Assembly (NCBI RefSeq): GCF_011075055.1
Contig: NW_025401107.1
Location: 372,001-436,000 of the forward strand
DNA length: 64,000 nt
Reading direction: 5' to 3'
From: Mangifera indica
Lineage: Eukaryota; Streptophyta; Magnoliopsida; Sapindales; Anacardiaceae
Position 1 is the stretch's first letter, and every line of letters begins with the position of its first letter. The notes below the pieces were generated by a model. That model was not told the origin of the DNA and did no database searches. It worked only from the letters and a program-made list of their open reading frames with translations. A program made the translations under genes and the position numbers. Below are positions 47,695-60,089 of the stretch, piece by piece.

Positions 47695-49352
47695 TGTAAC
47701 ACCCATCATAAGCCTAAGGGTATTTTGGTCTTTTCCTTATATTTATTTATGATTTGTGTTAAGTTATGATGATTTTCTAGTAAGGACGCTCCCACTCATG
47801 TCTTGGAAAGGCAGAAATGTCATTTCACGTTGAGCTTGTAAAAATGATTAGGTAAAGAGGAACACATGCCCCATGTGTGTAAAACCACATGGTTATATGT
47901 TGTCAGCGAATTTGAATTCCTTGATAAGGATCAATTTAGCAACAATTTCAAAAACTATCTTTATTATGTAATTTCATATATGTCTGTGTGTCATGTTCAG
48001 TAAACAAAATAAAAAAAAAAGGCATAAGGCTTGATTTAGGTTATTTTATAGTGGTAAAAAGAGAAAGGGAAATAACAACTATAAGAGGCTTAAGAAGGGT
48101 TTGGATGTTAGAATCACCATAACAACATCGAGTTTTAGCAAGTTTTCAGAGTACAAGGATAGTGTCTGTTAATTGATCAAGTTTTATGAAATATATGTTG
48201 ATTATGGTCTATCATTGCATGATTTTGGTTGTATAGATATATTATGATGAGCATGCTAATTATATAGTAATGATGTTCATTTAAAGAGTACAATATGGCC
48301 TATTGAATTTGTGATTAAGATTTTATGTGAAAGAGGATGTGAAATTGTAAATATAAGTCACATAATGTAAAAGTTTGTTAATATGCTTGCATTTTGATTA
48401 AAGCAAAGATTATTAAGATACTTAGAGACATGTTTTGAATATAGGTTCATGATTAGTTTGTCAAAGTTAGGTTGGAAATTCATGGTTTGTCAAAGTTAAG
48501 TTACGATAGTTAGCTAAAGTAAAGGTGTCCAACTGTGTAACAATGACATAGACTTTGATCAAGTTGAATCCAAGTTCAAAATAGAGAAAGTTAAGGCAAG
48601 TGGTGTACACTTAGATAGTCATAAGTTATGTGCGTAAGTGGTGAGATATGTGAAAGCAATAAGGTTATATGAGAGACAAATACTCATAAGATGCAACAAG
48701 CATTTGACATCAAGGCACACTAGCCATATAGTTCAGTTTAGTTTAATTAGTTCTTTACATGGTCAACGAGATGCATCACATATGTGCATGTGGTAGCGGC
48801 CACCCAAGGGTGGTAATAGATAACGGTCTTGCAGCTAGATGCATGTGGTAATGGAAGGACTGCAAATAATTTTCCCATATGACTAGGGTATCTTAGCTAG
48901 TTAACTCGATAGTTCAGTCGGCATGTATACGAAACACAATAGTAGTAAACATCTAGGATGTTAATTGCTTTTAATAAGGTATCAGATATGCTAAGATTAA
49001 CTTAGGTAGAAATGAGTAGTGAAACATATGAGGGAGCTAACGGTTCAGTTAGAGCAATCACATGAAGTTAGCGGCAATATTGTCGTTTGCATCATTTATG
49101 AATTTATGTTATTTTCATTTTAGATAGTTTGAGACTTGGATTGTAATTATGCACATTTAGGTATGGTTGTTATTTTAGACATAATGGTTTTCAATTATGT
49201 ATGAATTTACAATTTCAGATATTTTTACTATACTTTTTTGCATGCACATAAGTATTGAATTACGTTCTCTTTTATTGAATTGGATGAGTTAGAAGTTCAA
49301 GTCATGCACATCTTTTTAATGTAAAGGTATGATTAGAGAAGAGGTGATAACA
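47695..49352 (+). mobile_element. 3' LTR of element 4
   Basis: Starts TGTAACACCCATCATAAGCC after a purine-rich GGGTGAGAAA, and ends GAGGTGATAACA (a family end with two extra bases). It contains the family blocks CACTTAGATAGTCATAAG, GATGCATCACATATGTG and AGGATGTTAATTGC. Confidence 0.75.
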
Positions 49353-49586
49353 ATTTTAATTTTTAAAAGATATAATAATGCTTCTGAAAATAACAAAAGC
49401 ACTTCCAAATTATCTCCTTTATTGATGCACAAGAAATCAACTGAAGTATAGTGGATTTCAATTTGACATATTAACCCATAAAGGATTTGCCCTGCAAGCC
49501 CATAAAACCAAAGTATCTTTGGGGAAAATGCCAAGGCTCAAAGGACAAAAATTGGGAAGCAAGTACAGGGCATTTAAGCTAGTTCA
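49353..49586. other. Upstream flank of the NIPA-like locus
   Basis: No gene. This is the space between the last retroelement LTR and the TATA box, so the promoter is at most about 230 bp from transposon sequence. Confidence 0.4.
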
Positions 49587-49595
49587 CTATAAATA
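49587..49595 (+). promoter_or_regulatory. TATA box of the NIPA-like locus
   Basis: CTATAAATA lies 566 bp before the ATG at 50153. About 30 bp downstream the sequence becomes a pyrimidine-rich leader (49640-49760). A leader intron is likely, with donor AGACAG/GTACAT at about 49825/49826 and acceptor GGGAATTGCAG at 50116. Confidence 0.6.
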
Positions 49596-50292
49596 ATTGC
49601 GCGGGATGCGGAGCAACATCTACGATTGTGGCTGTATTCAGTAACAGTCTTCGGTTTCTTTTCATCTCGCCATCTTCTTCCTCTATCTCTTACCATCACC
49701 ATTTATTATATATTTTTTTCCCTCATAACTGTCATCTTTCACCTCCCTCCCTCTTGTTTCATTCCAAACGCCAACACCAGTGCATTTTCAGTCCCATTTG
49801 TCTCCGTTTTTAGTGTGCCTAGACAGGTACATCAATCTATCACTACCTTTCTATTTTCATTTCTTAAAATCCAACTCATGTTTGTGTTTATGTTTATCTT
49901 TGTAACGTGCCTTACACGTTACATGGAGATTTCTGGTACGTGAGGTTCCGAAAATAAAAGAACAAAAATGCAACCGTTTTTAGAGCGAATGCTTTGACGG
50001 ATCTGGTAACTTCCGTCCTTAGAATACACTTAAGTTATATTCTATGCTTGCAAGGGAGTTTATTTTTTATTATATAATATGCATGAATGAATGGATGGGT
50101 TGATGTGGGAATTGCAGAATTTGGTAAATTTGTTTGGTGTCTTCTTTATCACATGGGGATATCGCAGGACAATGTTCATGGGCTCGTTTTAGCGGTCTCT
50201 TCTAGCATATTTATTGGCAGTAGCTTTATTATCAAGAAGAAAGGTCTCACAAATGCTAGCGGAACAGGAACTGGAGCAGGTTTTTCATTTGG

Positions 50293-50563
50293 GATATTAA
50301 TTAAAATAGACAAAAATTTTTTCGCTTATACCTTTTTAGGCAAACACACAGTAGTTTTACTTTTATAAGTAAATTTTTTTGTAACTCCAAAAATACCCTC
50401 CCAGCCCTGTAGGTGTAGGCGCTGGAAAGAAGGTGTGGTGCAAGCGGTGCGTGCGTAGTGCGCGCGGTGCGTATGCAGTGCGCGCGGTGCGTGCCCAGTG
50501 TGCAGTGCGTACAGAGTGCGCGCACCCTCATATAATATATATAAACAACTGCGCACACACTTT

Positions 50564-50610
<47 letters not shown>

Positions 50611-51067
50611 TAATATAATATAATATTTAAAAAATATAATAAATAAATAAATATTTAATATTATAATATTTAATATATATATAAAATATAATAAATATAT
50701 ATATATATAAAATAAATATTATAATATTTAATATTTATTTATTTATTATATTTTTTAAATATTATATTATATTATTTAATATATATATATATATAAGAAA
50801 GGGTGCGCGCACTGCACGCACTGTGCGCACCCCCGCACTCTGTTTATATATATATATATGAGGGTGTGTGCACTCTGTACGCATCGCATGCACCGCGCGC
50901 ACTCCGCACGCACTGCGCGTACCACACCTTCCTTCCAACGCCTACACCTACAGGGCTGGGAGGGTATTTTTAGAGTTACAAAAAAATTTGCTTATAAAAG
51001 TAAAACTACTGTGTGTTTGCCTAAAAAGATATAAGCGGAAAAGTTTTTGTCTATTTTAATTAATATC
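50293..51067. repeat. 775-bp near-complete palindrome (foldback element) in intron 1
   Basis: The left arm GATATTAATTAAAATAGACA is the exact reverse complement of the right end at 51048-51067, and pairing continues inwards almost to the centre near 50680. Both arms hold, in mirrored order, the AGGCAAACACACAGTAGTTT segment, a CCAGCCCTGTAGGTGTAGGCG segment (first 20 bases diagnostic), a GC-rich run of GTGCGCGCGGTGCGT-type repeats, an (AT)n tract, and an AT-rich core. There is no spacer to speak of. The two frames on opposite strands that share GRVFLELQKNLLIKVKLLCV are simply the two arms. The ends include the palindrome ATTAAT, so the target-site duplication cannot be separated. Confidence 0.9.
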
Positions 51068-51404
51068 TCTTTTCATTTCCTTCCTTTTATCTTATTTCAA
51101 ATTTTCGTAAAGTAGAAATAGATTAATCATGTATCGCTGATGTGTATTTTGATTGATCAGCTGCTGGAGGACATGCATACTTGTGTGAACCTTGGTGGTG
51201 GGCTGGGATGATTACTAGTAAGAAAAGCTCATCAATTTTATAATTTAATTGTTCTAATGAAATTTATGATCTTTTGGTATTTATCTATAAGTAGCTTTTT
51301 AATTTATATATGTCTGAGGCAACCAAGAAAAAGTTAGGACTATCAACTCCAAATTTAGCTTTAGATTATAGTCAAATCTATGTGATTTGAGAAAATGTGC
51401 AATG

Positions 51405-51610
51405 ACGTTTTAATTTAGAGATGTACTAATATTTAAGTGAAGGCGTATAATACTACATGTATAAACAAATTATACAAAGTCATTTATATAAACTAAGATA
51501 ATAATATCTAATTAGATGATTTTAAAATGGGAGAAAAAATGAATAATTATATCAATCATTCATAAACTATCATTTCAGTTTATAATTTATACAATTTGTT
51601 TGTTTCCATA
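51405..51610. repeat. MITE family M, copy 4 (intron 2)
   Basis: TATAAACAAATTATACAAAG on the left is inverted relative to AATTTATACAATTTGTTTG on the right. The interior ATATCTAATTAGATGATTTTAAAAT resembles the core of copies 1-3. Confidence 0.45.
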
Positions 51611-52984
51611 GTTTTAGGAATTGAAGATAACCCACCAAAATGTCAAGAAAACAAAAACAAATTATATTCCTAATTCTTTTTCCTTTATAAAGATGATGTC
51701 AATACCTGGAGAAATATATATATGTATGTGACAAACAAAATATGGAGCTAGTTAACCCTGAAATGTTTTCTCTTGAAGTTCAATTCTCCTTGCTTTCTGT
51801 AGCATGGACAAATTAGCAATGACTTTTGCCCTTCTGGGTCTTCTGATGATATCTTACATAAAAGGAACTCATCATTTTGTCTCAGTTTCCAGTCTAGTAA
51901 TATTATAGGCTAGCTAGTCTTGTCTGGTGTTACTCATAGTCAGTTCAGTTTTTAGCCTACTGCTTTGTGCTCTTCGTTGCGTGTTTTGATGTTGTGCTTC
52001 ATCTGTCTGCCACCAGTCTACATGGATTCCAGTTTGCTCATTTTTCTTCTCTGGTTTGTTGTAAAATATTCAAAGTTTGCTGACCATGACAATACATTTA
52101 ATGAATTGGTACACTTGGGCATTTGTAAAGAGGAAGCATGAATCATAGCTAATGCTAAGTTTGATCCTCCTTATTTGAGACCAAGCACATATGATTCAGC
52201 TTGATTTTGTTAATTTCTTCTAACAATCTTCCATAATAGTGGTCAGTAATAGGAATATCTAGTGTGCTCACATTATCCTACTCATATAGATTGAAAGGGA
52301 AAGGAAGGGATATAAAAGTTCAGTTTTTATGATTTAAGTAGAGTGCATCTTTCTAATCAATGCTTCTTATGGTATACCAGTGAACCACATTTGTTATAGT
52401 ATTTTTGGATGACTTGTTGGTATATGATGTTGAAATCGCTTGTCATTACACTTGCCACGAGTTTTTTTTTTTTTTTAAATTTGCTAATGATATCAACTTA
52501 CTTCATTTACTATAAATAAATTTTTAAGTTTCAACACAATTTCGAAGTCTCACATCACATGAGAGGAATTCTAACAATTCACTTCACCTATTATATATAT
52601 GTTTACTATTTTTCTTTTTCATTACAATTCAACTTTCTATTATATTTTCTTTTATATAAAATAATTTATTATTTCTATATTTCCTTTTATTAGAAAACAT
52701 AATTTATAATTTTGTGTTTTTGTTTATTAGAAAACATAATTTCCATGTTTTCTTACTAAAAACCATAATTTCATTCTTAAAATTAATAATTAATAAGTTC
52801 AAAATTTATAATTAAATTTGAAAAAAAACTACAGTATCGAACGGAGCTTAAGCTTGGCTTATTATATCGAGTTTGAGCTCAAACTTGATTTTGTCTAATT
52901 TTGACTCTGTTGAGTTAAGCCAAACTTAAGTAAACCAAGTTTGAGTTTGATTTGATTCAAATTCACCTCCACCTTTTTCATAAC
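51611..52984. other. Intron 2 sequence, no gene
   Basis: Contains a 34-codon frame at 51804-51908 (starts MDKLAMTFALLGLLMISYIK) that looks like a signal peptide but has no downstream domain. Also contains a poly-T at about 52463-52476. Confidence 0.35.
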
Positions 52985-53325
52985 TCCCAACTTCCTTATG
53001 TATTCCTCACAAGAAATCTCAGTTTGTCCTTACACAATAAAAGTTGAAAAAAAATCACCCCAGGCTTATATTTGACCCCTGCACAATATCAAATAGCAAA
53101 ATCACCCCTAAGCATATATTAATTTAACCTTAGCAAAACAAAAGAGACAAAATCAACCTAAGTCAATAAATCACAATTTGAAATCAACTCACTTATTCTC
53201 CATTTTTAATCCAAGCATGCAAAAATGTAAGAAAAGTTGAAAATGTGATTTTTATGCATGATAAGAAAATTTCTGTGATTGTTATGGTACTCTAATCACC
53301 TTAATGGAGTCTTTTTCATGGCTCA
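52985..53325 (+). repeat. Intron 2 direct repeat, copy A
   Basis: CTTCCTTATGTATTCCTCAC, TCAACCTAAGTCAATAAATC, TTGAAATCAACTCA, AATCCAAGCATGCAAA and the end TTAATGGAGTCTTTTTCATG align in order with 56493-56885. Confidence 0.65.
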
Positions 53326-54144
53326 CTCTTCCCAACTTACTCTTTGCTCGTCAGTGAGTAAAGTGAAACACTTTCAACATTTTCACAAAATCAAACACAA
53401 CCATGTTCATCAACAAGCAATCATGAGAACGTAAAGTGTAGGATTTGAATATATCAAGTTCACAACACAATCCTAAATAAACCATGTTTTGCCTATCTCC
53501 ACTCATGCTTCTCAAACAAACATCCCATGTTCTTGTCGTAATGCAGAAATGCAATGCAAGACTCCCCAACTATGTACATGCAACATAAGGATCATTTTCC
53601 ATACAAGATTTTGATATTACTTTTCATTCATCCTGCAAAAAAATTTAATCAACACATCCTCCACAAAAATTTAAACATATTCAAATCCCTCACTTGAAAT
53701 GTCATTGTTCTTAATGACTTCCAAATTACAAATATCCTCCCCAACTTAGCATCAAATTATCTCAATGACAAAATTAAGAAAGATCACAACATTGCAACAG
53801 TTTTGAGAGTATCGTAAACAATAGCAACTTATAGGGTGGAAAGATACTAAAGGGTCATGTGAATGTAAACTTTTCCTATTCTTCTAAGGCAACTGAAGAT
53901 TGGTTATATTAAAAATAGCTATCTAGAAAACAATAGAAAGCTTGCCCAAAAAGTTTTCCTAAGATTTGGTCAAATAAATGGAGTGAGGAGTGATATTTCC
54001 TAGTGGCGAGGTTGAGTTCCTATACTTAATGCAAATTCTCCTTCTTGTGGGAGTATGATTTGGAATTAACTCACTTGTCATTCTCTACAATCAAGATAGC
54101 ACTCATCTTAGGCACTACATGGGTTGGACTTACATAATAGATTT
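53326..54144. other. Intron 2 sequence between repeat A and the TRIM-like element
   Basis: No supported coding frame. Contains a minus-strand 72-codon frame at 53351-53569 without a recognisable motif. Confidence 0.35.
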
Positions 54145-55400
54145 TGTTAAGATTTGATTAGATAGTAATAATAATAAAATATTTGATTAGAATAATATTT
54201 TTTTTAGGATGAGATATTTAAAATTAAGATAATATATTTAAAGTTAGCATAAATTAAATTATTTGGATAAATATTTGAATTTGAAAGTTTTGTAAGATAG
54301 AATAAATAGAGGTGATTGAATTGAAAAAAATGAGAGAACACTATTATTTGTTATTTTAAACTGTCTTTGGGCAGTAAGGAACTACAATCTTTCGGAAGAG
54401 CTAACATTTTTTGTTGTTATTATTATTTATTTAATATTAATAATATTTATATTAAGTCTCTATCTAATTGGTATTAGAGTAGTACCAGAATGGGATAAAT
54501 TGATGTCATATTGGATGAAAATAGGAGTTGGTTGTGGTTTTGGTGACTAAAGGAATTGAAAGCTTAAGATATTTAAGAGAAAGGAATATGTCTCCATTAT
54601 GAAGGCAAACTCAAGTCTAATCACAATTATAGATTCAAATGATTGATAGTGTTATTGGTAGAAGATGATGCATCTGATGACAACATTATCTTAATTATGA
54701 GTAATAAGAAGCGAAAGAGGAGAAAAGTTGATCTAGTGAAAAAAAGTGAAATTAATTTTGTTAAAATGAGGTTTTTAGTTTAAAAAAAGGAAAAGGATTA
54801 TGATATCTAAAAGGTGAAATCGATAGAGTTTGACAAATCTAACCAAGAATTGATAAGTTCTAATGAAATAAAAAAACTGACGGTTGTCTAAAAGGGTGAT
54901 TCAAAAAATTCTGGAGGTAACTTTGCGAATTTTGACAAAAAATCGATTGTATTCAATAAAGCTCAAGTGCTAGAAATTGTTCGTCCGCATAAGCTTTTGG
55001 CATTGAAGATAAAGTTAAAGCATATTGAACGGAAAAGTACGGGGTTGATTTTTTCAGTCAGTAGTGGTGATTGGAATAACAACAAAATAGAAAGGGATTT
55101 TTCAAATTGGTTAGGAAAAAATGTAAAAGAAAAAAAATGAGTTTTCTCAATTTTTTCTACTTTGACGAGATATATTAGGATTTAATTACATAAGAATTAA
55201 TATTATAATAATAATATTATATTTCATTAAAATTAAATATTTGATTAAGATAAATTATCTAAGATTAAAATAAGATTAGAGTAATATATTTAAAATTGGA
55301 ATAAAATAAATAATTTGGATAAATATTTGAATTTAAAAATTCGTTAGGCTATAAATATTGTTATTTGGTATTTTAAGCCGACTTTGCCTATGAGGCTATG
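54145..55400 (+). mobile_element. TRIM/LARD-like element inside intron 2
   Basis: Two direct repeats, about 54145-54465 and 55172-55400, share AATATTTGATTA, an AATTTGGATAAATATTTGAA-type block (54272, 55310) and TTGTTATTTTAAAC / TTGGTATTTTAAGC. TTGGTATTAGAGT at 54469-54481 follows the first repeat and matches the iMet primer site at 10 of 12 positions. The internal 690 bp have no gag or pol motif. Non-autonomous; the LTRs are clearly diverged. Confidence 0.55.
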
Positions 55401-56492
55401 GCTTTGGGGATTTATGGTACCTGTATTCAGCCACTTAATGACTTTCTTCTTTACTACCTCTTTTGTTCTTGGATTTAGTCTTCTTTGAGATTCATGCACC
55501 GATTTTGCAATAAAGGATAATTAATCACAAAATATGTGATGCATGCACAAATAAAGGCTAATTAATCCCTCGCAAACCAACGAATTGCTTTGCCATTCTT
55601 TGTCAATACTGCTACAACTCTCTTTTATTTCTTTACTAACATGTACTTGACCTCAATCAGACCTCAGGGCATCTTAATTGAATGATCAACAAATTGCAAG
55701 ATGACTTCAGTTGCCTTAAGCTCACCTACATTAAATTAAGTTGATCATATACCTATCTGAACAATAAATTCCCACTCGCCACTAAGTCAAGGAGTGCTCT
55801 ATCAATGGTAATGTTAGCTATTATACAAGAAATAATACATTCTTGTGTAATTGGTAGAGCCTAGTTGGAATCAATCGTGCATGGAGGTAGATCGTCACAC
55901 CCGAGTACAGAAGCTGAACAATCACGGGTCATGTGGTGAGATGGAAGATCTGTGCACGTAGGAGTTGAATGAACTACCGAAATTCATATCGATGCTAGGA
56001 AGGATATCTCAAAAGCAAGAGTCACCCCAGGCTAAAGATGTAGTTGAAGCTAGCTAAAATGGTGCTGGAGACATTAGAGATGATGAGGTTAGCATTGGGA
56101 GTAGTAGAAAATGATGAGACTGGTGTAACAACGATTATTGGAAGGGAGATCGTCGCGACATGAGCTGTCAAAAGAAACAATCACATCGGGTGGAGCCGGA
56201 AAGGGCACAAATGGTCGTTTGGCTATCAAAAAAATGAGGAGACAACACTAGAATGAGTAAGAGAGGAGGAAATGGGTGTGGAAGATAAATTGACATTGGA
56301 GAATCACTGGAAAGGAGAATAATGTGACAATGGATGTTGAGTGGTAATCAGTGTCGGATGGTGTGAGAGATCATCGGAAATGGCGACACAGTTGTGGACT
56401 GGGAATCAAGTGTGAGAGTCAAATCGGCATTGGAAATTGTCTTTAGAAAATGGAAGTGCGACTAGGGTTTGGCCATTTTGCTACTGCTGCCT
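55401..56492. other. Intron 2 sequence, GC-richer segment without a gene
   Basis: 55850-56470 is less AT-rich than its surroundings and has coding-like texture (ATCATCGGAAATGGCGACAC and similar), but no frame is open for more than about 50 codons. It may be a decayed gene fragment. Confidence 0.35.
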
Positions 56493-56885
56493 CTCACCTT
56501 CCTTACATACTCCCCACAACAAATATGAGTTTGGTCTCTACACAAAGTAAAAAAATTTCAAGAAGTCATTCCAAGTTTATATTAAATTGGCTCTTGCATT
56601 GCACAATATGAAAATGTAAAAATACCCCCAAACATATATCAATCTGACTTTTAAACAAAACAAAAATGGTCAAATCAACCTTGAAAATTAAATCACAACC
56701 TGGAATCAACTCATTCTTTAATTTCAATCCAAGCAGGCAAATTTATAAGAAAAGTTTTGACACAATTTCACTGTTTCTCATGCATAATTTCACTATTTCT
56801 CTTATTGTCTCAATATATATAATTTAATTTTCAAACACAAATAGGGTTCTCTAAGTCTGACCATCTTAATAGTCTTTTTCATGAC
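56493..56885 (+). repeat. Intron 2 direct repeat, copy B
   Basis: Counterpart of 52985-53325: CTTCCTTACATACTCC, AATCAACCTTGAAAATTAAA, CTGGAATCAACTCATTC, AATCCAAGCAGGCAAA and CATCTTAATAGTCTTTTTCATG. It ends about 80 bases before exon 3 of the NIPA-like locus. Confidence 0.65.
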
Positions 56886-58531
56886 TGCAAAATATTTCTG
56901 CTCTCTAATCCACAATTGTTTATTAATTTTCAATTATATTTTAGTACTGAACTATTGTGTTTTCACAGTGATTGTTGGGGAGGTGGCTAATTTTGCTGCC
57001 TATGCATATGCACCTGCAATTCTTGTAACTCCATTGGGAGCTTTAAGTATTATATTCAGATTGGGCTTATTTTACCACAAATTGCAGTGACAAACTCTAG
57101 AGGATTGTTTCATTCTTCTTTCAATTTAATTGCCATTTATGTCTTATTACTTCCTGAAGAAATGACTATTATGCAGTGCAGTGCTGGCACATTTTATTCT
57201 AAAGGAGAAACTGCATATCTTTGGTGTGGTTGGGTCTGTTAGTATTGTTTTACATGCTCCACATGAGAGAGAAATTGAATCTGTTAAACAAGTTTGGCAC
57301 CTTGCAACAGAACCAGGTATGCAAGAAGATAAAGTAAAGGTGATTTTCAGAAATATATGCTTCACCAAAATTTGTTATATTCCTCAGCTACATTAATTTG
57401 CCAGAATTTCAGGCTCTCTGTATGTTTACTTCTATTTTATTGTGCAGAGCTTTCATAAGTTATAGTTTATGAATATAGGCTAATCTTACGTATGAATTTT
57501 AGATTGAGGCTCACTTTAAGATTATTATAACTTAAGAAGCAAAAAAGCATATGGTAAACCCATTTGACAGTTGATTATGAAATAATCAATTTCATAAAGA
57601 ATTTGCAAAAGTGCCGTTGCCGGGATGATGAAATTTTTTGGTTATGGCAGGTTTTCTTGTATATAGTGCAGTACTTGTGATAGTGGCTTTTATTCTAATC
57701 TTCCGATTTGAAAAAAGCCATGGGCATAAGCATATGATGGCATATATTGGAATTTGCTCTCTCTTGGGCTCTCTTACGGTCTGTACCATATCTTTCAACT
57801 TATTTTTGTTATGAAATTAAACACTGTGTTCCCTCAAAATTAGTAGCATTTTTAAACTCAGGTTATGAGTGTGAAGGCACTGGGCATTGCTTTGAAGTTG
57901 ACATTCTCAGGAATGAATCAGTTTATTTACTTCCAGACATAGCTTTTCACTGTGATTATGGCTTTTAGCTGTATTATGCAAATCAACTACTTGAACAAGG
58001 TAAAATGTTTTGACAGATTTCAATGTAAAATAAAAGATTTAACACTCTTAAACTTTATGACAGTATGGCTTGCTATTTAACAAATGCTTAATCTAGTTGG
58101 TATTGTATATTTGCAGGCTCTTGACATTTTCAAAACATCTGTTATATCTCCAGTCTACTATGTCACTTTTACAACACTTACCATTCTTGCTAGTATGATC
58201 ATGTTCAAGGTTTTGTATCACAATAAAATATTTCATTTATAATACATATTTGGGTTACCAATGGGGTTGATCTGATTGTTGTATCTTTGCTTTTGGTTTG
58301 TCCTCTGTTTGATTAAAAATACAGGATTGGGAAAAACAAAATGCATCACAGATTACAACACAATTATGTGGCTTTGTTACAATTGTATCTGGAACTTTTC
58401 TTCTTCACAGAACCAGGGACCTGGGAAGCAAGCCAGCCGACGAATCCCCTGTCATCGAACCACCACACCTTCGTCCAAACTCCAGCATTGTATGGTCACA
58501 TTTATCAACTATAAGGCCAGCTTTCAGCTAA

Positions 58532-60089
58532 ATTCCCACAAGGAAGGATGACACAGCTTGGGCAGATCTTTTTGAGCCATAAAGAAACTTGTGTTTGATT
58601 AAGAGGAACACAAAAAGAGAAGGCTCATTTTATGAAACCCTGGCAGGGCTTTCAGTGACATCTATGTTTTAATTTCCTCAGTTTTGGGCAGATGCCAGCT
58701 AGCATTTAAACAGTTTCGACATAGATGGTTGGAACAGACCTCTCCTCTTCCAAAATTACTCCACTGATAAATTAAAAAATTGCAACTGCAATATAATTTA
58801 TTCATTGCAATTTCTTCAATAATATGAGCAAATTTCTCATGCTGTATGTGTTTTCTTTTTTTTCCTACTGTTTGTAGGATGACAGTAGTGCCAGCTTTAA
58901 TTATAACAACTGCAAACCACAAAATATTATACAGTATATAAATGAAGCAAGAATATTATAACACCAATATCAGTCATAATTCAAGTTAAACTTCCATAAT
59001 ACAGTACTGAAATAATGAATATTATTATTTACAACAAATGTTTCAGAAAAAGTGAGCTTCATGCCACTCAATATTCCTTTGTTGCTAAGTTGAATCATCT
59101 CTCACATGGCTATTTACAACAAAGTCAATACTGAAGAGCATAAATATTATGAAACACTTACAACATAACTATTCAAGAATCCTTAGAAAGTTTCAGTGAC
59201 TTTTACACCAACCAACACTATTATGCATTTTATTTGGCCATAAAAATCACTGTTTTGCTCTATCTCAACCAAAACTAATAATAAATATTTAAATTTGTAA
59301 ATCTAAAGACTACTTTTCGCCAAAATCCAAAATCCCTTTCAATCCTTTTTTTTTTTTTCCTTTTGTTTTTTTTTTCTTACCATCGACTCATCATTTTATC
59401 CATTAATTTGTTGATACTTGAAAATAATAATTCACATCAGTGATTCGCTTAAGATAAAAAACCCTTTTACTTTGTCACATTTATATTAGAATTATAATGA
59501 TAGATATTTTGGTTGCGAAGAAAACTTGAACTTAATGAATAATGGTCTAATAATTTTTTTTTATTTCTATCATTTGGCATTAGAGCCCAATATTGATCCA
59601 TACATAAAAAAATATACCAACATAATTAATTTTATTTTGTAACACAATCTTTAATCTTTGAAGTTATTTTCAATTAGCCTAAATGATGTAAGACAAGATA
59701 AAAATTTTACAAATTTAATATAATTTTTATTCTTTTAAATGTAGGGTTTAAGGTTTTTTTAATTAATAATTAGTTCTAAAATATTTCTTTTTATTTTTGA
59801 GAATAATATCTATGTGACTTAACTATAGGTGATAAACGTAGAATATAAATCATATATTCTTGTTAAATATCTTAATGTAAAATAGAAAAATCAACTATTA
59901 TCACATTTAATTAGATATGTTATGTGTTTAAAAGATTATAATTGAATCTTAGGCCTATATTGTTTTTGAAAGTATTGATATTATATTTTGAAAATCCATT
60001 GTGGTAGTTCTATTACCCAATAATATGATTTGAAATGTTATACTAATTTTAACTATGTTTTCATGAAAAATGCTACATTTAAGATTGAT
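58532..60089. other. 3' flank of the NIPA-like locus, no gene
   Basis: The first 100-300 bases would be 3'UTR. The rest is AT-rich with poly-T runs (59346-59375) and no coding signal. Confidence 0.4.

Larger units (their letters stand above)
50153..58531 (+). pseudogene. NIPA-family Mg2+ transporter locus, eight exons, probably pseudogenised
   Basis: Exons at 50153-50279, 51161-51217, 56969-57059, 57177-57316, 57651-57778, 57862-57999, 58117-58209 and 58325-58531 keep phase throughout. They spell the plant NIPA (DUF803) pattern: [139 protein letters not shown] and a hydrophilic C-terminus ending RPAFS. Relatives are multi-spanning membrane proteins that move Mg2+. Three defects: no GT donor after exon 3 (bases 57060-57061 are AT), seven residues missing in the helix after FGVVG in exon 4, and TAG at 57940-57942 where relatives have Trp. 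Read-through of exon 3 stops after a few codons. All other splice sites are canonical. Confidence 0.85.

Noticed and set aside
49626..49943. 105-codon frame before the NIPA-like ATG
   Set aside because: It lies in the pyrimidine-rich leader and its probable intron. Phe/Ser/Leu-rich translation is typical of a CT-rich 5'UTR.
50301..51059. Open frames on opposite strands encoding the same peptide (GRVFLELQKNLLIKV...)
   Set aside because: They are the two arms of the palindrome and not a gene pair.
51804..51908. 34-codon frame resembling a signal peptide in intron 2
   Set aside because: Too short and isolated, no cysteine-rich or other secreted-peptide motif after it; chance cannot be excluded.
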